A stretch of 64,000 nucleotides of DNA from Actinomycetes bacterium (GTDB taxonomy: Bacteria; Actinomycetota; Acidimicrobiia; Acidimicrobiales; Bog-793). Of the stretch, positions 1 through 9,056 are shown piece by piece. Below the pieces are notes generated by a model. It made no database searches. It saw nothing but the letters and a program-made list of their open reading frames with translations, and was not told where the DNA came from. The stretch covers positions 19,950-83,949 of the forward strand of contig JAKABW010000010.1 in the NCBI GenBank assembly GCA_021796535.1, read 5' to 3'. Position 1 is the first letter of the stretch, and the number at the start of each line of letters is the position of its first letter. A program made the position numbers and the translations under genes.

Positions 1-626
1 ATAAAGCGGTGCTTTGTCGCAAAGTCACCAACGGCCTTCAGGGATTTTTCCCCCGCAAACCCGGGAAATGCATCGCCGCCAAAGCCCGGCACTAAAATCT
101 CGCGGACCGACAAATCCCGCCAAAGACTGCTCTTGCCGACGTAATCTTTTACATCCGACAAGCCGGGGAAACTTCCGTATTTGGTGCTCTCTGCCAGAAC
201 CGCCAAACGGTTGTTCATATAGACGGCATGGGCGTCACAAAGGAGAGGGAGATCTCTGTCGGAATCGGCATAAAACACCAAAAGCGACAGGGCTCTTTCC
301 CGAACCAAATCCGCTTTTATTCTGATTTTAAACTTTTCAAGTCTTTGCAGAAGAACGGAACCGAAGCCTTTCTCGGTCGTCAAAAGAAAACGGTTTTCAT
401 CGGCTTTTTTTACCGACACAAAGCAGCTGATCTCCCCCTTTGGTTCCAGTAAAAAGGCTTCGGCAGTTTGTCCCGGTGCAATTTTTGTTACATCTTTTGT
501 CAGTTGTCCCTGCAGGTAAGGCGTCGCGTCTTTACCGACTACAAAAACGGCGTCCTTTTCTTCCGCATAAAGAAAGGGGTGCAAAAACGTTTCGGCGGAT
601 TTTGCGTAAAAATATTTTTCTTCCAT
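1..626 (-). CDS. YgfZ/GcvT-like folate-binding protein, C-terminus cut by window edge
   Basis: About 208 codons are open from an ATG at 626 to the window edge, so the C-terminus is missing. The N-terminal part carries the family block DATPYLQGQLTKDV (residues about 29-42), then AFLLEPKGEI. This is the tetrahydrofolate-binding aminomethyltransferase-like fold of YgfZ proteins, which assist Fe-S enzyme maintenance. The diagnostic Cys motif (KGCYxGQE) would lie beyond the edge and cannot be checked. AAAGGAA precedes the ATG at suitable distance. It lies 105 bp downstream of trpE on the same strand and may share its transcript. YgfZ is preferred over glycine-cleavage GcvT because no glycine-cleavage genes are near and the QGQLT motif fits YgfZ better. 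Confidence 0.75.
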   Translation of the reverse strand, partial: MEEKYFYAKSAETFLHPFLYAEEKDAVFVVGKDATPYLQGQLTKDVTKIAPGQTAEAFLLEPKGEISCFVSVKKADENRFLLTTEKGFGSVLLQRLEKFKIRIKADLVRERALSLLVFYADSDRDLPLLCDAHAVYMNNRLAVLAESTKYGSFPGLSDVKDYVGKSSLWRDLSVREILVPGFGGDAFPGFAGEKSLKAVGDFATKHRF

Positions 627-731
627 ATTTAAATTCCTTTTGCGCAGGCACTTTCACAGCGCAAAGCAGAGAGTTTTACAAAATTGCCGGGCGGCACGAC
701 TTTTCACAAAGCTCATAAATCCCAAAAATAC

Positions 732-2366
732 TCAGTCGTCCAAGGGTGCGGAATTCGCGGGTGTCTTTTTCTTCTGTCTGTCGTCGGCTATGGCTTTGGC
801 CCCGGCAACGGCAGAAAACACAGCCTGTGCCTTGGCAAGACATTCCCGGTCTTCGTTTTCCGGTATACTGTCCGCCACTATACCGGCTCCGGCCTGCAAA
901 GACGCGCTGCCGTCTGGGGCTATCACCAAAGTCCTTATGGCAATGGCCGTATCCAAATTCCCCGAAAAATCTATATATCCGATTACTCCCGCATAAGGGC
1001 CGCGTTTTGAATATTCTAACTCGTCGATGATTTCCATGGCCCGGACTTTGGGAGCTCCGGAAACCGTACCGGCCGGCATCGTTGCCCTGAGAACGTCGAT
1101 CGGCGAAAGTCCTTCGCGCAAAGTGCCGGAGACCTGAGAGGTCATATGCAAAACATGACTGTAATACTCTATCGTCATTTGCTCTTCCACCCGTTCACTG
1201 CCGAACTCGACGATTCTCCCCAGGTCGTTGCGGGCCAGGTCAAGCAGCATAACGTGCTCGGCAACTTCTTTTTTGTCGCTTGTCATGTCCGCAATCAACT
1301 GCTTGTCCTCTTCCGCATTGGCACCCCTTCTCCGGGTTCCCGCTATGGGACGCGAAGTCACCCTGCCGGCATTCAATTGCACCAAGGCTTCCGGAGATGC
1401 CCCCACTATTGTCACTCCGCCCTGACGTAAAAAATACATGTAGGGACTGGGGTTGATCTGACGCAGTACGCGATAGACGTCAAAGGGATCGGCATCCAGA
1501 TCAATGTCAAAACGCTGGGAAAGAACTATTTGAAAGGCATCCCCGGCTCTTATGTATTCCTTTGCCTTGGATACGGCCGAGCGGTAATCCTCCGACGACA
1601 TGACTCTGTGAATGTGTCCCTCATCCAAAACGGCGTCTTTGTCGGGAGGCAGGGAAAGCGGATACGGTACTGACTTTTCCAGATCCGCCTGCAGGCCGTC
1701 CAAATGGTCTTCCGCCGTATTGTAGGCGGCGCGCAGCCAATTCTCGTTCAAAGAAAAGGTGTTTACCTGTCCCAAATACCCGGATTCGCCCGGAAAGTCG
1801 GCTTCGGTAACGGGCGCTACCTGTGCCGGCAACAAAACGTTGTCGATTAAAATCACCCTCGAACGGTGATGGTCAAAAGCCACCAATTCTCCTATTATCG
1901 ACAATACGGCATTGGGCAGGTTCCGGGTATCTGCTTGTTCCGGCGGCAATTTTTCGACTTCTCTGATAACGTCGTAACCCAGATATCCGACTATGCCACC
2001 CTGCAGAGGAGTGAGTTCTTCCATCAACGGCGATTTAAATTTTGCCAACAGCTCTTCAAGACAATTTAAAATTCCGCCGGCAAGCCCCGTCTGATGAGAA
2101 ATGGTGCCCGATACGACTTTTACGCCGTCACCGTCCGCAACGACAGTGGCCGCCGGCGACCTCCCGACAAAAGAGTAGCGCCCGAGCTTACCGCTGTGAT
2201 CGGCGGATTCCAGCAAAAAACCTTCACCGTCTCCGACCAGCAGTCTGAACGCGTCGACGGGAGTCAGGGCATCGGCCAGCAATTCCCTCCAGACGGGCAA
2301 CACCGTAAACTCTTTTGCCAGCTCTTTGAAACGCTCAAAACCCGGACTGCTTGCCTGCTTAGTCAT
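732..2366 (-). CDS. trpE: Anthranilate synthase component I
   Basis: 544 residues, the usual length for TrpE. It converts chorismate and glutamine-derived ammonia to anthranilate, the first step of tryptophan synthesis. An N-terminal LLES-type tryptophan-binding motif (FLLESADHSGKLGRYSFVG, about residue 50) suggests feedback inhibition. The C-terminal chorismate-binding domain shows PSPYMYFL, GASPEALV, RPIAGTRRRG, LDLARNDLGR and the anthranilate-synthase-specific AGTVSGAPKVRAMEIIDELE. The last about 15 residues are a lysine-rich tail outside the conserved fold. It is the last biosynthetic gene of the his block, 164 bp after hisI. No trpG partner is in the window. Confidence 0.96.
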   Translation of the reverse strand: MTKQASSPGFERFKELAKEFTVLPVWRELLADALTPVDAFRLLVGDGEGFLLESADHSGKLGRYSFVGRSPAATVVADGDGVKVVSGTISHQTGLAGGILNCLEELLAKFKSPLMEELTPLQGGIVGYLGYDVIREVEKLPPEQADTRNLPNAVLSIIGELVAFDHHRSRVILIDNVLLPAQVAPVTEADFPGESGYLGQVNTFSLNENWLRAAYNTAEDHLDGLQADLEKSVPYPLSLPPDKDAVLDEGHIHRVMSSEDYRSAVSKAKEYIRAGDAFQIVLSQRFDIDLDADPFDVYRVLRQINPSPYMYFLRQGGVTIVGASPEALVQLNAGRVTSRPIAGTRRRGANAEEDKQLIADMTSDKKEVAEHVMLLDLARNDLGRIVEFGSERVEEQMTIEYYSHVLHMTSQVSGTLREGLSPIDVLRATMPAGTVSGAPKVRAMEIIDELEYSKRGPYAGVIGYIDFSGNLDTAIAIRTLVIAPDGSASLQAGAGIVADSIPENEDRECLAKAQAVFSAVAGAKAIADDRQKKKTPANSAPLDD

Positions 2367-2530
2367 ATCCTACCCCAAAGTTGCTGTTTCAATTCAATTC
2401 AATATATAGGTGCAATAAAACCGAAGGACTGCCCCTGTCGCAAAACATTTAACAAAAACTCTTCTGTCCGCGATAATTGCTTTATGCCCTTCCATCCATT
2501 TTATGCATTTAATTTTTAGAGATCTTGCGT

Positions 2531-2872
2531 TTAGTCGGTATAAAAAGACCTGAAAAAGCAAGTTCTTTCTCCGGTGTGACATGCCGGCCCTTCCTGATTC
2601 ACCAAAAGCAAAACGGCATCAGAGTCGCAATCGTAATAAACCTGGCGGACCCACTGTCTGTTTCCGCTGGTCTCCCCTTTGCACCACAATTCCTCGCGGG
2701 ATCTGCTGTAAAACCAACTTCTCCCTGTCGTAAGGGTTTTTTCCAAAGCTTCCCGGTTCATATAGGCGACCATCAATACCTCTTTCGTGGTCTCCTCCTG
2801 AACTATGGCCGCCACAAGACCTTTGTCGTCATATTTGACGCCTGCCGCAGCATCCGAATCTATTTTCTGCAT
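2531..2872 (-). CDS. hisI: Phosphoribosyl-AMP cyclohydrolase
   Basis: 113 residues; the cyclohydrolase domain alone, without the HisE pyrophosphohydrolase domain, as in actinobacteria. It opens the purine ring of PR-AMP, the third step of histidine synthesis. Visible family blocks are VLMVAYMNREAL, the WCKGETSGNRQ region with the metal-binding Cys, the YDCDSDAVLL block and the terminal CHTGERTCFFR that completes the zinc site. GGGAGA lies 5 bases before the ATG at 2872; a GTG three bases earlier is too close to it. hisE is not visible in the window. It lies between the GroES-like gene and trpE, all on the minus strand. Confidence 0.95.
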   Translation of the reverse strand: MQKIDSDAAAGVKYDDKGLVAAIVQEETTKEVLMVAYMNREALEKTLTTGRSWFYSRSREELWCKGETSGNRQWVRQVYYDCDSDAVLLLVNQEGPACHTGERTCFFRSFYTD

Positions 2873-2960
2873 CACTTTCTCCCGGTTTCAAGCATTTCCA
2901 CCGACCATCAAAAGACAGAAATGTACTTTTGGTAAGTATAATCCACGTCCGCTGAGACCG

Positions 2961-3335
2961 TCACAGGTAAAGACCCGTGCCGGAATCGTTCCTTTCCGCT
3001 GCCAGAGCATGGATATCGCGCTCTCTCAGCAGCAGATAGGTCTCCCCTTTTACTTCCACCTCGGCGCATTCGTCGGCATTGAACAATACCGTGTCGCCCG
3101 GCTTCACGCTTCTGGCGTTCGGGCCAACGGCCACCACATCAGACCAGCTCAGTCTTTTGGCAATCTGCGCCGTGGCCGGTATTATCATCCCCGCACGCGA
3201 ACGTCTTTCCCCCTGGGAGGGGGGAACCTTTACCAGCACGCGGTCGTTCAGCATCGTGACCGGCTGTTTGCCCTCTTTCCCCAGAGCCGTTCTGTCGTCC
3301 GGGATGCTGTTTTCGTTTAATTTATTTGCCGTCAT
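2961..3335 (-). CDS. GroES-like (Cpn10 family) protein inside the his operon
   Basis: 124 residues from ATG 3335, which has GGTGG upstream and lies 50 bp after hisF. An upstream in-frame start would overlap hisF and is unlikely. After about 35 unalignable N-terminal residues comes a Cpn10-type beta-barrel: MLNDRVLVKVP, a GMIIPATAQ strand resembling GGIVLP-type blocks, then VVAVGPN, KPGDTVLFN and YLLLRERDIHAL. Family knowledge: GroES caps the GroEL chamber. Here the mobile-loop region is diverged (SQGERRSRAG), there is no groEL beside it, and it sits between hisF and hisI. Its role is therefore unknown; it may be a Cpn10 paralogue rather than the housekeeping GroES. Confidence 0.75.
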   Translation of the reverse strand: MTANKLNENSIPDDRTALGKEGKQPVTMLNDRVLVKVPPSQGERRSRAGMIIPATAQIAKRLSWSDVVAVGPNARSVKPGDTVLFNADECAEVEVKGETYLLLRERDIHALAAERNDSGTGLYL

Positions 3336-3385
3336 TTTAAAATGTCCACCCGAGTCATGTTTCGATACAATCTTATATAAATATC

Positions 3386-4186
3386 TTATCCGCGTACCCT
3401 GTCGATATAAGCCGGCGGTCTTACGCACAGACCGTTGGAAGCCAGATAGTCTTTGACTTCTTCAATGGCGATTTGGCCGAAGTGAAACACCGAGGCGGCA
3501 AGCAAAGCGTCGGCCCGGGCGGCCAAGGCCCCTTCCAAAAAATGCTCCAAGGTTCCGACTCCCCCCGAGGCTATCACCGGAACGGATGTCACATCATGAA
3601 TCCTGGACAAGAGTTCGACGTCGTAGCCGTCCTTGGTCCCGTCGCGGTCCATTGAAGTAATCAACAGCTCGCCGGCGCCGAGAGATTCGGCCCTTTTTAC
3701 CCACTCCAAAGCATCGATGCCGGCGGGACGCCTTCCGCCGTGGGTATATATTTCAAAACCGGAAGAACCGCTTTGCCCCGTGGCTCCTCTTTTTACATCC
3801 GCCGCCACGACAACGCATTGATTACCGAATCTCTTGGCTATTTGCGCAATGAGACGGGGGTCGGCTATGGCGGCGGAATTGACGGCAACTTTATCCGCTC
3901 CGGAACGCAACATCACTTCGGCGTCCGCCACAGACCTGATGCCGCCTCCCACGGTCAGGGGAATAAAAACTTCGTCCGCCGTTGCTTTCACCACGTCGAC
4001 CAAAGTCTCCCGACCGTCGCTGGAAGCCGTGATATCCAAAAAGACCAATTCGTCGGCACCGTGGAGCTCATAAAACTTGGAAAGCCGCACAGGATCCCCG
4101 GCGTCCTGCAAGTCGACAAATTGCGTTCCTTTCACTACCCGACCCATATCCACATCCAGGCAGGGTATTATCCTTATGCTTCGCAA
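3386..4186 (-). CDS. hisF: Imidazole glycerol phosphate synthase, cyclase subunit
   Basis: 266 residues, a (beta/alpha)8 barrel. With HisH it makes imidazole glycerol phosphate plus AICAR. Landmarks in order: RIIPCLDVDMGRVVKG with the first catalytic Asp, LVFLDITAS, IPLTVGGGIR (phosphate site), GADKVAVNSAA, the second catalytic Asp in SMDRDGTKDGYD, and VIASGGVG (second phosphate site). The start is TTG at 4186, overlapping the hisA 3' end by 13 bases, so translation is probably coupled. An ATG-led start is not available in the right position. Confidence 0.96.
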   Translation of the reverse strand: MRSIRIIPCLDVDMGRVVKGTQFVDLQDAGDPVRLSKFYELHGADELVFLDITASSDGRETLVDVVKATADEVFIPLTVGGGIRSVADAEVMLRSGADKVAVNSAAIADPRLIAQIAKRFGNQCVVVAADVKRGATGQSGSSGFEIYTHGGRRPAGIDALEWVKRAESLGAGELLITSMDRDGTKDGYDVELLSRIHDVTSVPVIASGGVGTLEHFLEGALAARADALLAASVFHFGQIAIEEVKDYLASNGLCVRPPAYIDRVRG

Positions 4187-4965
4187 ACCGACACCGCCTC
4201 TCCCAAATCTATGCTTCCGCTCAGCAAAGCTTTCCCCACCACGACTCCGTAAAGAGATTTTCCGTCAACACTCAGTCCTGCCAAATCTCTCAGATCTCCG
4301 AGAGAAGAAACCCCGCCGGACGCGACGACTTTCTGATCGGTTGCGGCAAGTATTTTTTGATATCCCAAAAGATCCGGCCCCGTCATGGTGCCGTCTCTCG
4401 AAACATCCGTCAACAAAACCGCCTCTATGGGCAAGTCTCTCAAGTCTTTCAGCATCTCCTCCACGCCGAGTGCGCTTCCGTCAAGCCAGCCTTTGATCAT
4501 TACCTCCATGATCAAATTCTGCGTTTCAAAGCCAGCCGTCTCTCCGGAGCCGTTCGGCAAACGTCTCTTATAATCAAGTCCTATTATCACGCCTTTGGGG
4601 TAAGCCTCCGCTAGAGCCAGAACTTGCTCTCTGTCGGTGACTGCCATGGTTCCCAGAATAAGATAGTCGACACCAGCCTCATACAACATCTTTGCCCGCT
4701 CGCTGCTCCGGATTCCGCCGCCGAACTCAACAGCGATGTCGAATTTATGAAAATAACGGCAAATTTTTATCACAAGCTCATAATTGTCTGTGCCGTCTCC
4801 CTTGGCCGCATCCAGATCAACCACGTGCACCCGACTCACGCCGGCAGCGGCTAAAGTTTCGGCAACCACGGCGGGGTCACCGTAATCGGTTATTTTGTCA
4901 AAATCACCCTGGTAAAGGCGGACTGCTCTGTTGTTCGAAATATCCATGGCCGGTATGCAAAGCAC
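4174..4965 (-). CDS. hisA: HisA (ProFAR isomerase), possibly bifunctional PriA
   Basis: 263 residues, a TIM barrel homologous to HisF. It isomerises ProFAR to PRFAR. The start block LCIPAMDISNNRAVRL holds the N-terminal catalytic Asp; VEFGGGIRS and LGTMAV form phosphate-site loops; TDVSRDGTMTGPD holds the second catalytic Asp; VVASGGVSS follows. In many actinobacteria the same gene (priA) also performs the TrpF reaction. The sequence cannot settle that by eye, though no trpF is seen in the window. The GTG start is preceded by AAGGA at 9 bases. Confidence 0.93.
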   Translation of the reverse strand: MLCIPAMDISNNRAVRLYQGDFDKITDYGDPAVVAETLAAAGVSRVHVVDLDAAKGDGTDNYELVIKICRYFHKFDIAVEFGGGIRSSERAKMLYEAGVDYLILGTMAVTDREQVLALAEAYPKGVIIGLDYKRRLPNGSGETAGFETQNLIMEVMIKGWLDGSALGVEEMLKDLRDLPIEAVLLTDVSRDGTMTGPDLLGYQKILAATDQKVVASGGVSSLGDLRDLAGLSVDGKSLYGVVVGKALLSGSIDLGEAVSVCEA

Positions 4966-5118
4966 TTTATAAAATCCTTATCTTGGATGCTGGATCCATT
5001 TAACAATACAGTTTTGCGGGTCGATAATTGGGAACAACCGACACGAATCACATCGACGGGAGTCACTTCCATAAAAGTCGGAAAGCGAACGTCCGCGGCC
5101 ACTTTTTGACCCGGAGAT

Positions 5119-5754
5119 TTATTTAGCACCGACTCCGGCAAAACGCACGAATTGCGACAGGAGAGCCAGGCCCAAAGCTCCGGACTTTTCGGGATGGAAT
5201 TGGGTGGCCCAGAGAGAGCCCTTTTCCACGGCCGCCGTCACATTCCCTCCGTAATCGCATACGGCCGCCACGGCGGGGTTCTCCACACCTCCGATCGGAT
5301 ATGCGGCATAGGAGTGAACAAAGTAAAACCATGGCTCCGCACCGGAAAACCCCCCAAACATCAAAGAGGTATCCGGATGCAAAATAGTCAGTTTGTTCCA
5401 TTGCATCTGCGGCAATTTCTCTTTTGTCGGAATCTGCAACACGGCTCCGTCCAGGATGCCGAGACCGGGTATGCCGGGGCTTTCCTCAGATTCGGAAAAA
5501 AGCATCTGAAATCCTATGCAGATGCCCAAAAGAGGTTTGGAGCGTTCCGCCGCATCGTATACCGCATGGTGCAATCCCGAATTTCTGAGAGCGGTTACGC
5601 AGGCCCCAAAAGAACCCACGCCCGGCAAGACGAGCGCATCGGCAGAGGCTGCTTCATCCGGATCGGTAACCAGCCTGGCATCCGCCCCCGCCTGTAAAAG
5701 GGCTTTTTCAGCTGACCGGAGGTTGCCTATGCCGTAATCAAGAACGGCTATCAA
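5119..5754 (-). CDS. hisH: Imidazole glycerol phosphate synthase, glutaminase subunit
   Basis: 211 residues, class I glutamine amidotransferase. The nucleophile elbow is LLGICIGFQMLF (Cys about residue 78), and His and Glu are in TQFHPEKSG near residue 185. N-terminal IAVLDYGIGNLRS and VLPGVGSFG are typical of HisH. It hydrolyses glutamine and passes ammonia to HisF. Its ATG overlaps the hisB stop by 4 bases (ATGA), indicating translational coupling. It is separated from hisA by 153 bp with no recognisable gene. Confidence 0.96.
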   Translation of the reverse strand: MIAVLDYGIGNLRSAEKALLQAGADARLVTDPDEAASADALVLPGVGSFGACVTALRNSGLHHAVYDAAERSKPLLGICIGFQMLFSESEESPGIPGLGILDGAVLQIPTKEKLPQMQWNKLTILHPDTSLMFGGFSGAEPWFYFVHSYAAYPIGGVENPAVAAVCDYGGNVTAAVEKGSLWATQFHPEKSGALGLALLSQFVRFAGVGAK

Positions 5755-6368
5755 AGCGTTCCTTTTGTCGAAGGTATGTCGTCTCCGACCACTTTTATTG
5801 CTTCTTTCAGAGAGCGGCCCAAAGCTTTGAAAATGGCCTCCAGAATGTGATGGGTATTTTTCCCGTAACGTAGGTTTACATGAAGTGCCAATTGGGCATT
5901 CAATGCGAAAGCCCTGAGGAATTCCTCCGCCAATTGCGGCTCAAAACCGGGAGTTCCGAGAGGCAATGGAGTCACAAAAGTTACGTTATAAACCAAATAA
6001 CCCCGACCTGATATATCCAAAACCACTTCCGCAAGCGCCTCATCCAAAGGAACGGCGGCAGAAGCAAAGCGGTTGACTCCCGCCTTATTCCCCATGGCTT
6101 GCAGAAAAGCCTGTCCCAAAGCAATGCCCACGTCTTCCACGCTGTGGTGCGCATCCACTTCGATATCGCCGCTTGCCTTAATTACAAGCCCGATCCCGGA
6201 GTGCTTTCCGACCTGAGAAAGCATGTGGTCGAAAAACGGAATGCCGGTCTCGCACACAAGCCCTACGGCCGGATCGTCCAGAGCTATTTCAACCGCTATA
6301 TCGGACTCTTTTGTTTTACGCTCAATTTTTGCGTAACGATTTTTTCCATTATTCACAGCGATACCCAT
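5751..6368 (-). CDS. hisB: Imidazoleglycerol-phosphate dehydratase
   Basis: 205 residues, monofunctional dehydratase without the histidinol-phosphatase domain. It shows duplicated metal-binding motifs: FFDHMLSQVGKHSG, DAHHSVEDVGIALG, and in the second half DISGRGYL, FLRAFALNAQLALHV and NTHHILEAIFKALGR. It catalyses the sixth step of histidine synthesis. No strong ribosome-binding site is visible before the ATG. The 127 bp upstream hold a TATACT hexamer and a TTGACA not ideally spaced to it, so an internal promoter is possible but not shown. Confidence 0.97.
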   Translation of the reverse strand: MGIAVNNGKNRYAKIERKTKESDIAVEIALDDPAVGLVCETGIPFFDHMLSQVGKHSGIGLVIKASGDIEVDAHHSVEDVGIALGQAFLQAMGNKAGVNRFASAAVPLDEALAEVVLDISGRGYLVYNVTFVTPLPLGTPGFEPQLAEEFLRAFALNAQLALHVNLRYGKNTHHILEAIFKALGRSLKEAIKVVGDDIPSTKGTL

Positions 6369-6495
6369 TGTTCAATATAATCTTTACCATGTCAGTATAG
6401 CATTTCACAAATAAAACGGCTGAATTATGCAGTCTTGTCAAAAGTGTTTATCTGTCGGTTCAAAAAATACGCTATAACCGTTACTTAAAATATAC

Positions 6496-7551
6496 TTACT
6501 GTTGTGCAATTATTTCTTTTATTTTTTGTAAGAAAAACGAGTTCTCTTTGTGATTTCCTACCGTAACGCGCAACCTATTGCCTATTTTTGGAAATGATGT
6601 CACGTCTCTTACAAGTACATCTTTTTCCACAAGCGACTTCCAAAGCAGTTTTGCATCCAGCGCTTCCGAACCGAACAATATAAAATTGGCCTGGGAAGGC
6701 ACGACGTCAAATCCCATTTCCAAAAGCTCTTTCGCGATGCGCTCTCTTTCCGCAATCAGATTGCCGATGCGCTCGCTCATTGCTTCGGAGTCGCTCAAAG
6801 CAAGCTCTCCCGCCGTCTGCTTAAACGAGTCCAGGTGATAGGGCAGGGCGGTTTCCCACAGAACTTCAGATATGGCCACGTCACAGAGTGCATACCCCAA
6901 ACGCAATCCCGCCAGTGCCCAAGTCTTGGAATACGTTCTTATTACCACCAAGGACTTGTACTCCGGCAAGAGATCGACCGCCGAAAAAGATGAGAATTGC
7001 CCGTAAGCCTCGTCCACCACCACCAGGCCTTTAAAACGCCTGAGTATTTCGATGAGCAACTTCGGGTCTTCCAGTTTTCCGGTGGGATTATTGGGAGAAC
7101 AGATAAAAATAATTTCCGGGGAAACCGCAAAAACATCCTCCAGCACGGCTTCGTCTATGGAGAAGTCGCTTTTTCGCGGAAAAGAAACGACATTGGTGGA
7201 TGTCAAATTGCAGATGTGGTTGTACAGCAAATAGGTCGGCTCAAAAATGGCCGCCGTTCTTTTGTGGCCGCCGTAGGCAAGCAGAATTGTTTGCAGCACC
7301 TCATTGGATCCGTTTGCCGCAAATACATTATTTCTTTCCACCCCGTGCAAACCGGCCAGAGCCTCACAAAGGGCACCGGCTCTGCGGTCCGGATATCGGT
7401 TCCAGTGAATCGTTTTGAGTTTTTCAACCAAGGCATCCGAAAAGTTTTCCGGGGGGCCTTCCGGAGATTCGTTGGTATTCAGCTTCACCTTGACATCCAG
7501 TTGAGGCGAGTGATATCCGCTTTGTATTCTTATACCTTCTCGGGGTAACAT
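6496..7551 (-). CDS. hisC: Histidinol-phosphate aminotransferase
   Basis: 351 residues, fold-type I PLP enzyme that transaminates imidazole acetol phosphate. N-terminal KLNTNESPEGPP is the HisC start block; AANGSNEVLQTILLAYGG, CSPNNPTGK, VVDEAYGQFS (Asp for the PLP ring nitrogen) and RTYSKTWALAGLRLGYA (the Lys that forms the Schiff base) follow in order. The start is set at ATG 7551 because GGGAG lies 6 bases upstream; two earlier in-frame starts (ATG 7563, TTG 7572) lack a binding site. It follows hisD by 55 bp. Confidence 0.95.
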   Translation of the reverse strand: MLPREGIRIQSGYHSPQLDVKVKLNTNESPEGPPENFSDALVEKLKTIHWNRYPDRRAGALCEALAGLHGVERNNVFAANGSNEVLQTILLAYGGHKRTAAIFEPTYLLYNHICNLTSTNVVSFPRKSDFSIDEAVLEDVFAVSPEIIFICSPNNPTGKLEDPKLLIEILRRFKGLVVVDEAYGQFSSFSAVDLLPEYKSLVVIRTYSKTWALAGLRLGYALCDVAISEVLWETALPYHLDSFKQTAGELALSDSEAMSERIGNLIAERERIAKELLEMGFDVVPSQANFILFGSEALDAKLLWKSLVEKDVLVRDVTSFPKIGNRLRVTVGNHKENSFFLQKIKEIIAQQ

Positions 7552-7606
7552 ATTATCTCCCATGGGACACAAATAACATAAACAACCTCAGCGGCACCGT
7601 TCATCT

Positions 7607-8917
7607 TCAATCAAGAACGGTTTTTGACCAAGTGGGTTTGCCGATTCTCATCATGACGGATTCCCGGTGGGCTTCGAGACCTTCGGCAAGGGCGATTTCG
7701 GCCACATGGGGGCCGAATTTATCCAAAGCTGCGTCTGTAAAGGAAATGGCGTGCATCCGCTTCACAAAATCCTCGACTCCCAAAACGGAGGAGAATTTGG
7801 CTGTCCTGAAAGTGGGAAGCACGTGACTCGGGCCTGCCATATAATCTCCGACAGTGGCCGGCGCATAATTGCCCACAAAAATGGCTCCGGCATTCTTAAT
7901 GTCCGGCAGCAAAGAGGCCGGGTCGGCCGTCATCAATTCCAAATGCTCCGGAGCTATTTCGTTGACGACACGGATACCCTGCGTCAAATCTTTGGCGAGC
8001 ACGATATATCCGCCTTTTGCCAAAGTGGATTCGATCTGAGATCTCCTGGGGGATACCGGCAAAAGCCTCTCTATTTCCGAATTTATTTCCGCCGCTTTTT
8101 CTTCGCTGTCGGTCACCAGCCACGAAAGTCCGTCGGGACCGTGTTCTGCCTGTACCAATAAATCCATTGCCGCCCAAGAGGCCGGGGTGCTTTTATCGGC
8201 CACCACAACCACTTCGGAGGGCCCGGCAAAGGCCGAGGGGACACCGACCACCGATCTCACTTTGCTTTGTGCTATGGAAACCAGTTTGGAACCGGGCCCG
8301 CAGATGACATCCACGGCTTTCACGGATTCCGTGCCATAGGCCATGGCCGCTATCGCCTGAGCTCCCCCCACGGAGTAGACCTCGTCCACTCCGGCCACCG
8401 CACAGGCAGCCAGGATTTCCGGGGCGACTTTTCCTTCCGCATTCGGCGGGGTACAGCACACGACGCGTTTTACGCCCGCCACTTTGGCCGGTATGGCGGT
8501 CATCAGCACGCTGGAAGGATACTTCGCCTTCCCTCCCGGCACGTACACTCCGGCACTCTCGACCGGAACCTCCATATGTGTGACGCTGATCCCGTCATTT
8601 TCGTAAATACCGGGCAAGGGACTCCTGTGTTGATGGAACTTGGTTATCGAAGCGGCGGCAGATTCCAAGGCACTCAACAAGTCTCCGGAAACGGCTTCTT
8701 TGCTCTTTCGTACTTCTTCGGCGCTTATCACAACCGAGGAAAGGCGTACCCGGTCAAACTTTTCCGTCAGTTCCAAAAGAGCCGCGTCTTTTCGTATTCT
8801 GACCTCGTCTATGATGTCTTCCACGATCTTTTGGTCTTCCCGCCCCAAAAGATCGGGCCGGGGCAAATCCAAGGATTCGTTTTCTCTTTTTGATCTGATA
8901 TCTAATATAGGTAGCAC
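7607..8917 (-). CDS. hisD: Histidinol dehydrogenase
   Basis: 436 residues, normal length. It catalyses the last two oxidations to histidine with NAD and zinc. Key blocks: VYVPGGKAKYPSS, CGPGSKLV, GPSEVVVVADK, LLVQAEHGPDG (Gln and His zinc ligands), IAPEHLELM, and the C-terminal segment holding Asp and His ligands. The start is GTG at 8917. It is the first gene of the minus-strand his-trp block, diverging from the small gene at 9057; the 139 bp between the two starts should hold the operon promoter. Confidence 0.97.
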   Translation of the reverse strand: MLPILDIRSKRENESLDLPRPDLLGREDQKIVEDIIDEVRIRKDAALLELTEKFDRVRLSSVVISAEEVRKSKEAVSGDLLSALESAAASITKFHQHRSPLPGIYENDGISVTHMEVPVESAGVYVPGGKAKYPSSVLMTAIPAKVAGVKRVVCCTPPNAEGKVAPEILAACAVAGVDEVYSVGGAQAIAAMAYGTESVKAVDVICGPGSKLVSIAQSKVRSVVGVPSAFAGPSEVVVVADKSTPASWAAMDLLVQAEHGPDGLSWLVTDSEEKAAEINSEIERLLPVSPRRSQIESTLAKGGYIVLAKDLTQGIRVVNEIAPEHLELMTADPASLLPDIKNAGAIFVGNYAPATVGDYMAGPSHVLPTFRTAKFSSVLGVEDFVKRMHAISFTDAALDKFGPHVAEIALAEGLEAHRESVMMRIGKPTWSKTVLD

Positions 8918-9056
8918 AATATAAGACTAACCATCTCAGAAAATACTTTTGGTCATTTTGGGCGAGAATGGGAATTTTGTCCTGCCAAACCGCGACCAAA
9001 GGATATCTCGGGTCAATCTTTGACCGGGTATCGCCGACAAAGGATATTATATATCA

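Noticed and set aside
2367..2530. Attenuator or T-box leader before trpE
   Set aside because: No Trp-rich leader peptide or alternative hairpins; the gap is AT-rich and unremarkable.
4890..5141. 83-codon minus-strand frame across the hisH-hisA gap
   Set aside because: It overlaps both genes out of frame and shows no family resemblance.
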